64,000 bases of DNA from Ciona intestinalis (taxonomy: Eukaryota; Chordata; Ascidiacea; Phlebobranchia; Cionidae), in contig NC_020167.2 in NCBI RefSeq assembly GCF_000224145.3, positions 7,623,777 to 7,687,776 of the forward strand, in the 5' to 3' direction. Shown piece after piece: positions 1 to 11,026 of this stretch. Positions within the stretch are counted from its first letter, which is position 1. Each line of letters starts with the position of its first letter. A program made the translations under genes and the position numbers. The notes below the pieces were generated by a model. It ran no database searches. It was not told where the DNA came from and was given only the letters and a program-made list of their open reading frames with translations.

Positions 1-2619
1 TAAGTTAGAAAATACACATATCAGGCTACCATTTACAAAAATCTTGGTGAAAATCGGTTTAGTTTAAGTAGTTTAACTCACGATCCAAAACAACCTGTTT
101 GGAAAGCTAGACGGTTTTAACATAGTTCGTTGACGTTTCTTTAAAAATTTTAACTTTTTTGAAAATTATCACGAATTTTGAAAGTAGTTTCATAAAGTAG
201 AAGATATAACCTGTTTAAAAACATCTTCGTTTAAAATTTGAAAATCATTTACTCCTGATTTAGACGCTTCGAAAATGACTACTTAAGCACAGGTCGCACC
301 AAAAATCCAGGACCGCTCGCCCCACTGGCGCTTGGTTGGTTCATTTAGTTTATGAAATATAACTAAACAAAAATATATTTTTGTAAAATTTTTGCAACAC
401 ATTTTGTAAATAAACATCAAATTACATAGTTTTTGTTTGTCGTTCGTTGATTTTTTGCTAAATGCGTCAAATTAGAGCTGAAAATGCGTTTGCCTGTTGA
501 CGGCCATGGAAAAAAATGTTCAGAGCTTTGAAAAGCAGGGCTTGCTTGGTACAGTTTAATGTTACGTAATTTTAAAGTTAAAAACTACAAATTTAGACCG
601 ACTTTTGTAAAATATTGAACAAATTGATGAATTTTATGTGTTACTGAAAGAAAATATTTAAATTTGTCTTTACAGAGCGAGATTTTTGAGTTTCAATTTC
701 AAGCTTTCTTTACAGAACTCGGGCGTTCTGGGCTGGTACAGCAGCAGTGGTACTAAGAACTGCGGTGTACTGTTTTTATTACCAACTCCTAAAACTCCAA
801 TTTTAGGGGTTATAATGTGGGTTACACTTAAATATAGTGTCAAAATTTTTAGGGCTTTGTAAAAAAAATATTTTTTTCGATATTTTTTATAAAACCAACG
901 GCCGAGGTGTAACTACTGGTGTAGGTACAGTGTGCCATAAATAGACCGGTTGTAAAACATCTAAACTTGCAGTGGTACATTTACTTAGATTGTATTCGTT
1001 ACCACATGTTGAATAGACTATATATATATATACGTTGTGTCCCACAGTAAACCTTGTATGTGTAAAATATCTTAATATATGTCGGATACTGGACCTAAAA
1101 CCTCGCCTCTATGATGTCACAGTGTTCTATATTACCCACAGTTGCCACATTTTACTCAATGTTGATGCAATAGTTGCTGCTTTAGTAGTTTGGGCACAAA
1201 TTATTTATATGATAATATTTAATCATCGTTTTAAAATAGCCACTCGGTTTTGACTTTTGTTGGACCGGGAAGTTTAGTGACGTCACAGAATAATGTAACG
1301 CCTATAAAGTTCCATTGCGCGCTGTCCGGAAAGGAGCCAAGTTTGGGGTCGTAGTTTTTCTATTTTTTAATTTTTTAAAATATTTTGGTTCAAATCTATG
1401 AATTATGGTCTTTGATGGCTTCGTAAAACAGTAATGTAATTTGCTTCTTGTTTTGGTATGTACGGCTTGAACTAGTTGTTTTTGTTTATTTCGAGATAGA
1501 GAATTGCGTACAGTAGTTTCAACAGATTAAATTAGAAGGTCGATTTTCAGCTTTTTTGTTTAATTATTATGCATAGCGTGTACAATGGCGTCATTATCAT
1601 CAATGCTTTTTTATCGGTCGAACTCAATAAAAACAATCTTTTTATTATTTGTTTTTGAGCCCTCGTTCTTACACCTATTGTTTTATTTTGACCATTTTCG
1701 ACTGACCTCATTGTCAGCGATTGTTAGCGCACCGGCTATTATGACGTTGCAATAATTAAAGATGTCTCAGGGCGTTAATTTTACAACGGAAACTGCTGGC
1801 TTCTGAATTATTTTTAAGTGCCAAAACGTAATGCTGGACACAGGTGATGTTTTTATGTTGCCTAGCAAAACCAAACTGTATTGACCAGCGAGGTATTTTA
1901 TTGCTCAAACATGCATAAGGACGACATACTGTAGTTTTTCAAATCAATACATTTCTTATCTAGCTTAGGTTCCTAGTAATAAATAAGCATTAGGGAAACA
2001 AGTTTTACTTTTTGGGACATTTCCGTAATTAATAATTGTTTAGTTTAGTAACACAAAAATTTGAATATTTTTATTGGACAATTACTATTTACTTTTAAGA
2101 ATAAATCGTAAATAGGACTTATCTCGTGTTTAACTTTTAAAAATAAGCCTTGTATTGTTGGTTGGTGTGACGTCATAAACGAATAACAACTTCTCAATTA
2201 CCGCGCCTAATGTTCGTTGGCTCAGTTTCTAAATATTTATTACAAATTGGGTAAATATTTAGTACTGCTACGTTGTTAACAACGATTATTGGCGTAAAAA
2301 ATATAATAAAACAACCTTTCCAACCTGTGTATGTTCATTTCAGTACAATATTCAAATTGTTGGTCAAATTTAAACTAATTTTCTTACTATCTAAACATAG
2401 TAATAATTAATTTGTTGAATGTTGTGTTTTATATATCGGTGTGGTAATGGGTAATTCTGTGGTGTCAATATTTACTAATTGGTAGCTCAAAATTGACTGC
2501 TGGTTTGTGTAGTAAGGTGTTTAATTGAACTTAACTATATTAGTATTAATGGTGGAACTTTATTATTACATAGGCACTGTTACATTGTATTACAATAAGA
2601 TAAGTATTAAAATAGATTG

Positions 2620-3050
2620 CGGAAAAGCGATTTCCCATGAAACAGGCAGTGCGCGGTCATTTTTCTGGACCGTTAAAAGTTGCGCAAAATTGTCCGAGCG
2701 CCAAAGTTGAACAACATTTCGAAATAGCCAGCCGCGCAAACAAATACGCGCTTATTTTGGCGCTGCTTTTCAATTCAAATATCGGCCTCTCTCGCGCGCG
2801 AAAACAAGAGAGGCGAGAAAAAGGCGCGCGACAATTCAAAGCACTCCCGCCCTCCCGAGAGAATGGAAGAAAAGACAAAAGAAAAACTCCGCCCACAAAC
2901 CGATGTTGTTTGCGCGCAATGTTGAAACACTCGCGTGACCTTATGTTGCCTGCGTTGTTACGTCACAGTACGGTTATTGTGTCACGTGTTGAGTCAGCTG
3001 TGGCGATAGTCGATTTTGAGTCGCGACAGACCTGGTCTCTGTAGCAGCAC
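2620..3050. promoter_or_regulatory. CpG-rich block, possible promoter or enhancer
   Basis: This block is clearly richer in G+C and CpG than its surroundings. It contains several GCGCGC-type runs, a TTGCGCAA palindrome near 2680, a TTACGTCAC site near 2959 and a TGAGTCAGC (AP-1-like) site near 2991. Overlapping open frames on both strands fit base composition rather than coding. It lies about 0.7 kb before the sushi/protease exons and could be their promoter region; that is inference only. Confidence 0.3.
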
Positions 3051-3262
3051 CATGCGGTAGTAAAAATTAACTCTTAAGTGGAATATATTTTAAACTTATG
3101 TTCCAAATTTGTTTGTGTATTTTAAATAAATAACATACATACATATATCTAGTGGTATGTACCCAGTTCCAGATATACATACACTCCTAATATCAATACA
3201 TACCTTATTTACCAACGCGTGAATAAACCAAGAGTGTAATATATTATTCAAACATAAATACT

Positions 3263-3456
3263 TATAGTAGGATGGGGGAAGATGGAACACCTTTTCATTC
3301 TATTTTCTCGTACATTTTGCTAGTAAACAAAGAACATTCAAAGAATTATAAAACCGTGCCTTTGCGACTTTCATAGACCGTTGTTAATTGTTTAAAACAC
3401 GATCAGGATATTTATATATTTTGTGCTAAAGGTCTCCCATCTTCCCCCACCCCACT
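3263..3456 (-). mobile_element. MITE copy 1
   Basis: Near-complete copy of the window's main inverted-repeat family. Both ends are recognisable (tatagtaggatgggggaaga / cttcccccaccccac). The interior reads in the orientation called minus here, beginning with the cattctattttctcg part. Confidence 0.8.
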
Positions 3457-3495
3457 TTACATAACTCTTCAATCTCACCCGCGTAAAATAAATAA

Positions 3496-3685
3496 TATAG
3501 TAGGGTTGGGGAAGACGGAGCACCTTTAGCACATCCTTGCCGCGTTTTAAACAATTAAAAACAATTTAAATGTATTAAAGTCGTGAGGATACGGTTTAAT
3601 AATTCATTGAATGTTCTTTGTTTACTACCAAATGCGACGAGAAAATACAATGAAAATGTGTCCCGTCTGTTCCCAGTCTACTATA
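3496..3685 (+). mobile_element. MITE copy 2
   Basis: Near-complete copy in plus orientation, only 40 bp after copy 1 and opposite to it. It ends about 27 bp before the first sushi exon. Confidence 0.8.
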
Positions 3686-3712
3686 TATTATGACCATACT
3701 TTACACGTACAG

Positions 3713-6700
3713 CTTGTTTCCGCTTACTCAACCCCGTTGGCGGGAGAGTTCGTTTGAATATGTCTAGTGACGTCATAATCACTGGAACAATGGCGCTTTA
3801 TTCGTGCATTGGGGATGACGTCATATTGATCGGGAATTCTACTCGGGTTTGTTTAAACACTGGTGGTTGGTCGGGATATGCTCCACTATGTTTAAAAGGT
3901 AAACGTTTTGGATAAGATAGCGCTAATGTACATTTACAATGTTTATAAATTTGACCCTCATCTAGTGCGCATGTCACATGGATTGTGTAAAGCAATACGT
4001 TTTCGTAGCAACAGATCTTTACTTTATAAATTCATTGATGCACTTTTACATTGTTTCACAATTCATTACGTGGTAATGATTAATCCGCTTAGAATTTGCG
4101 ACGCCCGAGGTTTCTATAGAGCACATTGTATATTGTATAGCTCATTATACCATTTACTTATTTTAACGTTGGTAAAAAAATTTCTTAAACCGTATTTAAT
4201 CTACATATATAGTTTGTCGCGAGCACATTATACCAAACAACTTATTTTATACGATTGATTAACTGTAAGGTAGAATTTCTTAAGTTGTACCTTGGTGACA
4301 TATACAGTTTGTCGCGACCCTGGAATTCCGACCTACGCTGACAAAACAATCATATATCCTGATCACGTGGTAGAGGATGGCGAGCGACACTTAGTGGTAG
4401 GAACGCGGATTAAGTTTTCTTGCATGTTTCCTGACCTTCGGATCGTTGGAGTAAAACTTAGAGTTTGTTTAGAAGACGGGAGCTGGAGCGGAACCCGGAA
4501 CCCTCTTTGTTTGCCAAGTAGGTAACTGTTGTGTTATAACTCAGCGGCGACACGTAGTCTATAGATCGTCATCGTGTGTTTTAAAAAAGTTATAGTAGGA
4601 TGGGGAAAGATGGGACACTTTCGGCGCATAAGATCCGAATATCCTGATCGTCTTTTAAACAATTAACAAACGGTTTATGGGAGTCTTGAGCATATAGTTT
4701 TATAATTCTTTGAAAGTTCCTTGTTTACTACCACATTGGACGAGAAAATAGAGTTAAAATGTGTCCCAACTTTCCCCACCCTACTATATATTCCATTCTT
4801 TGTTGGCGAGGCCCTTGTCCGGGACCAGATTTGGTCCATCACCCCAACACCCGGTCCCCTCTCTTCCAAAAAGTAATGCAAACTAAAGTCATTTTATGAA
4901 AGATAATTTAATTCATGCCAGATTTAACCCAAAATAATGTGTGACGCCACATAAGTTCAAGTAATTTTGTTTACGTAATTGGGACTTTGGTTTTTAGGAT
5001 GCGGATTGTTTCCAATGACGTCAGAAATATTAGGGACTGTCCCGTGGCACGTCACAATCTTGCGTCGAAACACTGTGACCAATCGTTGGCATCCTGTGTG
5101 TAATGGTGAGATTTGATTATTGGCCAGTTTAAATCTACATTTTTCAATTGTGACTGATATTGTGACGTCACAGGAGCATTTATCGGAGACAATCTAATTA
5201 TTACAAGTGCACAGTGCGTCACTTACTCGTTCACGAATCTGAAATACAATGTCAGCTCCATGGTTGTTGGTATCGGTGACGTAACAAGGACAGTCATACG
5301 TCATAAATATCACGTGAGTAACGTTTGTTAAAATAGGACATTACGCAAACGTTTCTTTTGTTTTGAAGATTTCTCGGATTTTAATTCACCACAATTACGA
5401 CCCCATGTTGCGTCATAATGACGTTGCATTGTTGGTGATGACGTCATCCGTTCCTATTGATTTTTCGGGAGAAATTTGGCCGATTTGTTTAAGGGCAAGC
5501 AACAAAAAGAGGTATAAATATATTTGAAACGATTTGCCTGGCTATATGCTGTTGTAATATAATGATGAAATGTCAGACTTGTTTTTATCTGTGTCATATA
5601 TATGTACAAACTTCGCTCATAGAAAATCTCATAATTTTTTCATACCATAATTTTGTTACTTTTGTTTTACCGGGTCACGAAGTACACCACGCTTTTTGCG
5701 CCAGATAAGCCGCTAAATGTTTGTATGTCTGGTCGAAGTAGTGACAGAACATAAATTTGTTATGATTTTTAGTACGATAACGTAATAATGAAGCTCCATT
5801 TACCCTTTTTATTAGATCAAAACTTTTGGCCGCTAGACGTCGCGGTTTAATGAGTTCGTGGTCACCTTATATGGGCTGTCACGTGAGAAATCCTTCGGCA
5901 AATGGAACAAGAGGTTGCCAAGATAACCATCGTGAGGTAAATTAATGCAAATTATTTGTCACTTATTTTTATCCTTGCATGGTGAGGCAACGACAGTCGT
6001 TAAACGGGTGTTCTGTTTCATACACCTCGTGTCCGCTTACGAGTTACCACGTATGTCATTTCGTGGGTAAATGGATAAATGTATCTAACTTCTTTATCTC
6101 GCGTAGCGGGCAACGACAGCAGGTATTCTACGAGTGTTTTGTTTCATAGACCACGTGCTCGCTTACCAGTTATCACATATATGTAATTTTGGGGTGATAA
6201 AATAAAAGGGAAAATGAATAAATGTAACTTATTCATCTTCATGTGGCGGGGCAACGACTGTGGTTATAGTACAAATATCCGTGTTTCATACACCTCATGC
6301 CCGCTTGCGAGTTACCACGTACGTAACTTTGTAGGTGAATGGATGAATGAATGTTACTTGTTTATCTCGCGTAGCGGGCAACGACAGCAGGTATCTTCAT
6401 CTTTATGTGGCCGTGCAACGACTGTGGTTATAACACAGATGTTTTGTATCATGCACCTCGGACCCGCTTACGAGTTACCACGTTTGTTACATATTTATCT
6501 TCGCATGGTGGGCAACGACTGTGGTTATAACACCGGTGTTCTGTTTTAAAGGTTAAAGTATTCAACGTAACTAGAGCGAAGAATATTCACTGCAGTGGCA
6601 AGCTACGGATGGGCGGGAAATATATGTGTTGGCATTTACCTGCTCAACCTACCTGCCCTGTAGCAATTGGATTCGGTCAACCATTCTTTAACCGGGTTGG

Positions 6701-6917
6701 GTCAAATACTGATTCAAATGCTGAAACACATCCGCGTGGTGGCGGTAGAGAGAGCTACGTATGGGTGCTGACAGGCATCGGGCGTGCGGCAGAGAACTGC
6801 AATGACCGATATGATTCAAACTATATCGCATTCTCTAAAGTTGACAGGTATCTATCATGGATTCGCCAATGCATGAAAGTACTAAGAAACGAAGGTGAAT
6901 TATATCGACAAACTTAG
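3713..6917 (+). CDS. Sushi-domain protein with inactive serine-protease-like domain (5' partial)
   Basis: Seven exons join in frame: 3713-3898, 4308-4518, 4998-5105, 5174-5313, 5369-5511, 5855-5936 and 6552-6917 (TAG-free frame to TAG-like stop at 6917). Exons 1 and 2 each encode one complement-control (sushi) domain with four cysteines and the GxWSG...P.C ending. Exons 3-7 encode a chymotrypsin-fold domain: CGLF...VPWHVTI, then ITSAQC where AHC is normal, then RHNDVALL keeping the catalytic Asp, and finally CPVAIGFGQP where GDSGGP is expected, followed by a normal C-terminal YVWVLTGIG...VDRYLSWI. His57 is thus Gln and Ser195 appears to be Phe, so it should not be a working protease. Haptoglobin (sushi plus dead protease domain) and the C1r/MASP family are the nearest known layouts. 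The signal peptide and any earlier exons were not found. Identity as a dead homologue is firm; the orthologue is not assigned. Confidence 0.8.
4591..4788 (+). mobile_element. MITE copy 3
   Basis: Near-complete copy in the intron between the second sushi exon and the first protease-domain exon, with both terminal inverted repeats present. Confidence 0.85.
5937..6548 (-). repeat. Tandem array of SINE-tail units
   Basis: About five diverged ~120 bp units stand head to tail and fill the last intron of the sushi/protease gene. Each repeats the order ttatttatc, gcaacgac, gttataacac, tgttctgtttcata, acgagttaccacgt. The same sequence, inverted, forms the 3' part of the SINE at 62770-63040, so this looks like a SINE tail that multiplied in tandem. 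Confidence 0.75.
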
Positions 6918-7252
6918 TTGTGTTTTCCCATGTACGCCTTCCCACGCTTTGTTTCTATAGCCCTGTTTTATAACGATTGGCGCACCGAACACACGTTATA
7001 TTTTGACAAATATTTATTCGAGTAAAAGGTTATCAAATGTAATAAAGACTCGTCATTTCCGCGTCGTATTATTGAAAAGCAGAACGTATATTGTTACAAA
7101 ACGTTCTTTGTGTGACGTCACAAAGACAACAATCGTCATTGTAATTTCGAAACATGGCAATCGGGAACTAAAAGTAAAAATAGAGAAAGTAAAAAAGTAA
7201 TACCAAAGTATGTGCGAATTTCACATTAAAACGGCTTTTTCATAGTCTTTTT
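6918..7252. other. Spacer
   Basis: Sequence between the stop of the sushi/protease gene and the convergent 82-residue gene. It contains a GTGACGTCAC palindrome near 7112 and no recognisable gene. Confidence 0.5.
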
Positions 7253-7501
7253 TCACAAGATTATGCACTGGTTTGGATTTCCCATGGTTAATTCGTCTTT
7301 ATTCAATACGTGTGCTTCTACCATACCGCCCGTGTGCTTAAATGAATCAGGTCTGCATCCACCGCATTCAATCCTTCTTATTGCGTTTGAGTTTTCGTTG
7401 GTTATTCGCGCAGAAGTCTGATATGATTTTAAAGGAGTTCCGCATCGATGACAGCAAAGTCTTTTGTTTTCAGTGTGCAATTGTTTATATACTTTCGCCA
7501 T
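7253..7501 (-). CDS. 82-residue cysteine-pair protein with CaaX-like C-terminus, unrecognised
   Basis: Single uninterrupted frame from ATG (7501) to TGA. I do not recognise the family. Visible features: a CHRC pair at residues 17-20 and a CGGC pair at residues 46-49, the arrangement of a small zinc ribbon; a basic, Ser/Asn-rich stretch between them; and the last four residues CIIL, which fits a CaaX prenylation box with Leu at the end (geranylgeranyl type). The start lies in a good context (aaaaATGGCG). No intron signals are needed. It could be a real small gene or a last exon; no domain assignment is made. Confidence 0.4.
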   Translation of the reverse strand: MAKVYKQLHTENKRLCCHRCGTPLKSYQTSARITNENSNAIRRIECGGCRPDSFKHTGGMVEAHVLNKDELTMGNPNQCIIL

Positions 7502-7638
7502 TTTTTATGATTGAATAAACGTGTATATTTCTGCAAATGCAAATAAGAGTAAACTATATAAAAATAAAATTATTCACTAGACTAAAAATAACGCAGAAGA
7601 AAAAGTGTATTTTTGACAAATGCAAAATACAGTCATCA

Positions 7639-7823
7639 TATAGGTCTGTGGAGTAAGATGGGATATCGATAGCACATAATATCTCATATTTTATAGTTGT
7701 AACGCTATTTTACGACCGCGAGAATGCTGTTACGTAATTCTGTAAAATATTCTCTGATTTCTACGATATAAGACGATAAAAGAAAATATAAACCTGTCCC
7801 AACTTACCCCACCCTACCATCTA
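7639..7823 (+). mobile_element. MITE copy 4 (diverged subfamily)
   Basis: Related element with ends gtggagtaagatgggat and cttaccccaccctac. The interior is shorter and clearly diverged from the main family, resembling the copies at 23512 and 58777. Confidence 0.65.
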
Positions 7824-8251
7824 TTGTAAACTTAAAAAGCCTGCTCTGACTAAACTTATAACAAAACGTCAAATGACTGCCAATCATTTTACTACGCTCT
7901 GCTTTATGTTATATTGCATGTCTTAAGTCTTTACGCATGTCTTTAAATAGTTAATTACGTCCTCAAAACGATAACGCGAAATTTACAACTACGTGTAGAG
8001 TTGTAGACAGTCGTAAGCCATTGTTATGCTACCTATAGTACGTGTTCTCTCGCTGCTGCGGGTCATCGGTTAATCCCATTGCTGACTTTACAAGACGAGC
8101 TGTTCTTCTAATTACTGGAACTAGGTTAATTTTCCGAGAAGTTATAAGTTACATAAAATAAAACCATGTCCAACGGCATAAAAAAAGTACCTTAACCCAG
8201 AAAACACGAAGACTTGAGCTTAATATAAACTTCAAGAGTAACAAATGCCAA

Positions 8252-8454
8252 ATGGGGGAAGATGAAATGGGGGAAGATGGGACACCTTTTAACTCTATTT
8301 TCTCGTTCCATTTGGTAGTAAATAAATTAAATTTAAAGAATTATAAAGCTGTATTCTCACGACTCTCATAGACCGTGGGTAATTGTTTAAAACACGATCA
8401 TGATATTTAAATATTATGTGCTAAAGTGTCCCATCTCCCCCCACCCTGCTATAT
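8252..8454 (-). mobile_element. MITE copy 5
   Basis: Near-complete copy in minus orientation. The left tip is duplicated: aatgggggaagatg occurs twice in a row. Confidence 0.8.
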
Positions 8455-8938
8455 GACTGGTCTACGTATTAACGTTGTACTCTACTATATGTACACTCCG
8501 TTATTTTGTTGTTGTTGTGACTTTTGCAAGGTGTCAGTTTATACTTAGCGTCTACATGGCGACACCTCTAAGCATTATTACTGCTTCTCGCTTTATCAGC
8601 AAAATTGCTAATTCGTGATAATACGAACTGCAATGCCTTTGCAGGAATCTGCATTACAGCACTCGACGTTAACCTTTAACTTTGGCGTAGAGATCCTTTA
8701 AAATAAAACGTATTTTGCAAAAGGTCGGAGATACACCTATTCAGTTTATACTCGCAGTTATTTTAATTTTATTCTGATTATTCATTTTTACTATTTAAAA
8801 CTTCCCTGAGCTTCTGACGTTTTTGTATTTGTTTACTTCTCTAAACTACCGCTATAGTGTTACTTGCCACAACATCCGGTAACAAACACTGTTACTTATT
8901 GATCATATCATGACGTTCACGGCAACTATAGATTTATA

Positions 8939-9068
8939 GTTATAACACGCCAAACACCAGTGTCGTTATAACACGCCAAACACCAGTGTCGTTATAACAC
9001 GCCAAACACCAGTGTCGTTATAACACGCCAAACACCAGTGTCGTTATAACACGCCAAACACCAGTGTC
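8939..9068. repeat. 26 bp minisatellite, five identical units
   Basis: Five back-to-back copies, with no difference seen between them, of a 26 bp unit that starts gttataacacgcc and ends accagtgtc. The gttataacac part also occurs in the SINE tail family. Confidence 0.95.
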
Positions 9069-9636
9069 CTAATTTCACACACTTCATGTCAGCTTGTGAG
9101 TCTCAAAATATGTAACTAGCCCTTTTAAGTGCAATATAAGAGCAAAGGTGTTGGCACATTAAAAAAGGCAATGAACACTGACGCCGCTTATCGAAAGTCC
9201 CCTGTCCAAAACAGATTGCGTTTTCACAGTAATGCCTTGATCATGCATTCGAGGTAAGATTAGGTCATTAAATTTATCGCGAAAACGTAAACTTCAAATC
9301 TCCTAACTAACTAATAGAAGATACGGTTTGCACCGCATTTTGTGTTTCGTTCTTCAAATGGGGGCAATCGTTTGATGTTAACACCAATCATTGAGTAAGT
9401 ATATCTTTATAATTAATAGCTTCGTTTTTCCCTTTTGAAACCAAGAATATATGCATTGAGTTTATTTTACAAATGGATTACGTGGTCCCACACTGTAAAA
9501 ATATCGAAAATGGCCTTTTAATTTCCGTGCGTCTGGAAAACTGCGTATGGCAGTTACTGTATGTCGGACGTGGTTTGTTGTTTACTCGTTTGGTAGCTAC
9601 GGAAATGTGTGTTGTTTTGGATTCTGTATATCGTCA

Positions 9637-10920
9637 ATGGAGATCTTATATGTAACCGAGTCGTCTGGCAATCAATGCAATATTAACGCTATTAATGTCA
9701 GTAATGGACAAAGCGTTACAACGTACAAGGGAAGTACGGCGACTTCGCATACACTCTGCGTCTTAAATGATGATTACATTTTCTCTGCCGCGCCGAATAA
9801 AGCGCTCTTGAACGTTTTTGAACTAAGCAGAAAAGGCCAGCACCCGAAAAAGATCGTTACACCCGGTGTTGTTAAATCGCTATGTGTAAGTAATGACGGC
9901 TTCTTTATTGCTGCGGGTATTGAACAGAACGTTCTTTTATGGGATCTTTCAAGCGGGGAACTTCTTTGCATTATGTCACGGCATTACCAGGAGGTAACAA
10001 CATTGACATTTACATACGATGCTATGTATCTTATATCAAGTGGCAAAGATGGCATAGTGTCAGTCTGGAGACTAGCTGACATGATTGACATTTCAAAGCA
10101 AAATACCAACAAGAATAAAGAACCTTACATCTGCTGGTCATCACATGCATCGCCTGTGTCAAAGTTATGTTCCAGCACTATTGGATACCGTGTATACAGC
10201 GCGTCACTGGACCAAAGTGTCAAAGTTCATGATATTAATCTTGGTGAAACGCTGCTAACTATTGTTTTCAATACTGCTGTTGTTTCTCTCACTGTTGACT
10301 CCACTGATACATATCTGTATGCTGGTGGCTACGATGGGAGAATCTACCCTGTAAATATGTCGGCATCCGCAAAGAAACTGAGACAACAAACCAATAAATC
10401 AATCAACTTTGAATCTGATGGTGCAGCCGGCGCTTCTCTTCAGCCACTACAAGGCCACACACAGTCTGTGACCTGCATTATGTGCAACATGGACTGTAGT
10501 TTGTTAGCATCTGGCTCAATGGACGGAAATGTTAAAATTTGGGATGTTTTAAGCGCACAGTGCTTGCGAACTTTCAAACAGAATGGATCAGTAACTAACC
10601 TATTATTAACCATGACCCCTTTCTCACTTGCATTACCTGACCATAAACCTGCATTGGTATTTCCCAAACTAGCTCACTCTGTGCATGATGGTAGTGAAAC
10701 AGATAAAAATAGAAAAATGCACCGTCTTGATTTTAATTCTCCAGTATGTTCATATTCACCTTATAACAATACTGCCAATTCTGCTCTTTTTAAGAAAACT
10801 AGAACACTTGATAAAAGTTTAAACAGTGATTTGCAAATTCAAACTTTAAAGCAAGAAATATCAATTCTTAAAGTAGAAAATCATAAACTGTATGATCTGG
10901 CATTAAATAAACTAATGTGA
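9637..10920 (+). CDS. WDR18: WD repeat-containing protein 18 (WDR18)
   Basis: Single-exon gene of 427 residues. WDR18 (yeast Ipi3) works with PELP1, TEX10 and SENP3 in the nucleolar rixosome complex for 60S ribosome maturation. The start MEILYVTESS is chosen because it lines up with vertebrate WDR18 (MEVAVCTDS) and the frame then follows it throughout; an in-frame ATG 90 bp upstream has no counterpart. WD repeats are visible at about residues 76-102 (LLWDL), 115-145 (SVWRL), 169-199 (LDQSVKVHDI), 211-238 and 272-303 (GSMDGNVKIWD). SRHYQEV at 114-120 matches the conserved SRHYQDV. The C-terminal ~30 residues form a coiled coil (LQIQTLKQEISILKVENHKL), as in vertebrates. AATAAA falls inside the coding end, about 12 bases before the stop. 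SVIP follows 106 bp later on the same strand. Confidence 0.93.
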   Translation: MEILYVTESSGNQCNINAINVSNGQSVTTYKGSTATSHTLCVLNDDYIFSAAPNKALLNVFELSRKGQHPKKIVTPGVVKSLCVSNDGFFIAAGIEQNVLLWDLSSGELLCIMSRHYQEVTTLTFTYDAMYLISSGKDGIVSVWRLADMIDISKQNTNKNKEPYICWSSHASPVSKLCSSTIGYRVYSASLDQSVKVHDINLGETLLTIVFNTAVVSLTVDSTDTYLYAGGYDGRIYPVNMSASAKKLRQQTNKSINFESDGAAGASLQPLQGHTQSVTCIMCNMDCSLLASGSMDGNVKIWDVLSAQCLRTFKQNGSVTNLLLTMTPFSLALPDHKPALVFPKLAHSVHDGSETDKNRKMHRLDFNSPVCSYSPYNNTANSALFKKTRTLDKSLNSDLQIQTLKQEISILKVENHKLYDLALNKLM

Positions 10921-10979
10921 AATTTTATGTTTTTAAAGAATAACTTTTTGGATGGTGTCTTAATCTAACAATGCTTAAG

Positions 10980-10991
10980 CTGTCTTAACAG
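10980..10991 (+). promoter_or_regulatory. Candidate trans-splice acceptor before SVIP
   Basis: The sequence ctgtcttaacag lies 60 bases after the WDR18 stop and about 36 bases before the SVIP start codon. A pyrimidine-containing AG acceptor here would fit addition of a spliced leader to the second gene of an operon. No leader addition can be seen from DNA. Confidence 0.35.
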
Positions 10992-11026
10992 GTACACCTT
11001 TGGGTTATGAGCTAGTAACATCAATC

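Larger units (their letters stand above)
1..3712. other. Gene-poor 5' stretch
   Basis: No convincing coding exon was found. The sequence is AT-rich with short chance open frames. It holds two MITE copies (listed separately) and a CpG-richer block at about 2620-3050. An unseen 5' exon of the sushi/protease gene that starts at 3713 should lie here or further upstream, because the first recognised exon opens two bases before a codon boundary. Confidence 0.5.
7502..9636. other. Spacer before WDR18
   Basis: About 2.1 kb with no recognised gene. It holds two MITE copies and the 26 bp minisatellite, listed separately. The last ~160 bp before 9637 should be the WDR18 leader region. Confidence 0.5.

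Noticed and set aside
717-800. Exon-like stretch after ttacag near 716 that reads GWYSSSGTKNCG, like the end of a sushi domain
   Set aside because: Only the last few residues fit, the donor is weak, and no first half of a sushi domain lies in front.
2637-3044. 135-codon plus-strand frame and an overlapping minus-strand frame
   Set aside because: Frames are open on both strands in a CpG-rich block, with low-complexity, Arg-rich translation and no family resemblance.
9473-9655. Upstream frame overlapping the WDR18 start
   Set aside because: No similarity to WDR18 and in a different frame; it probably falls in the leader region.
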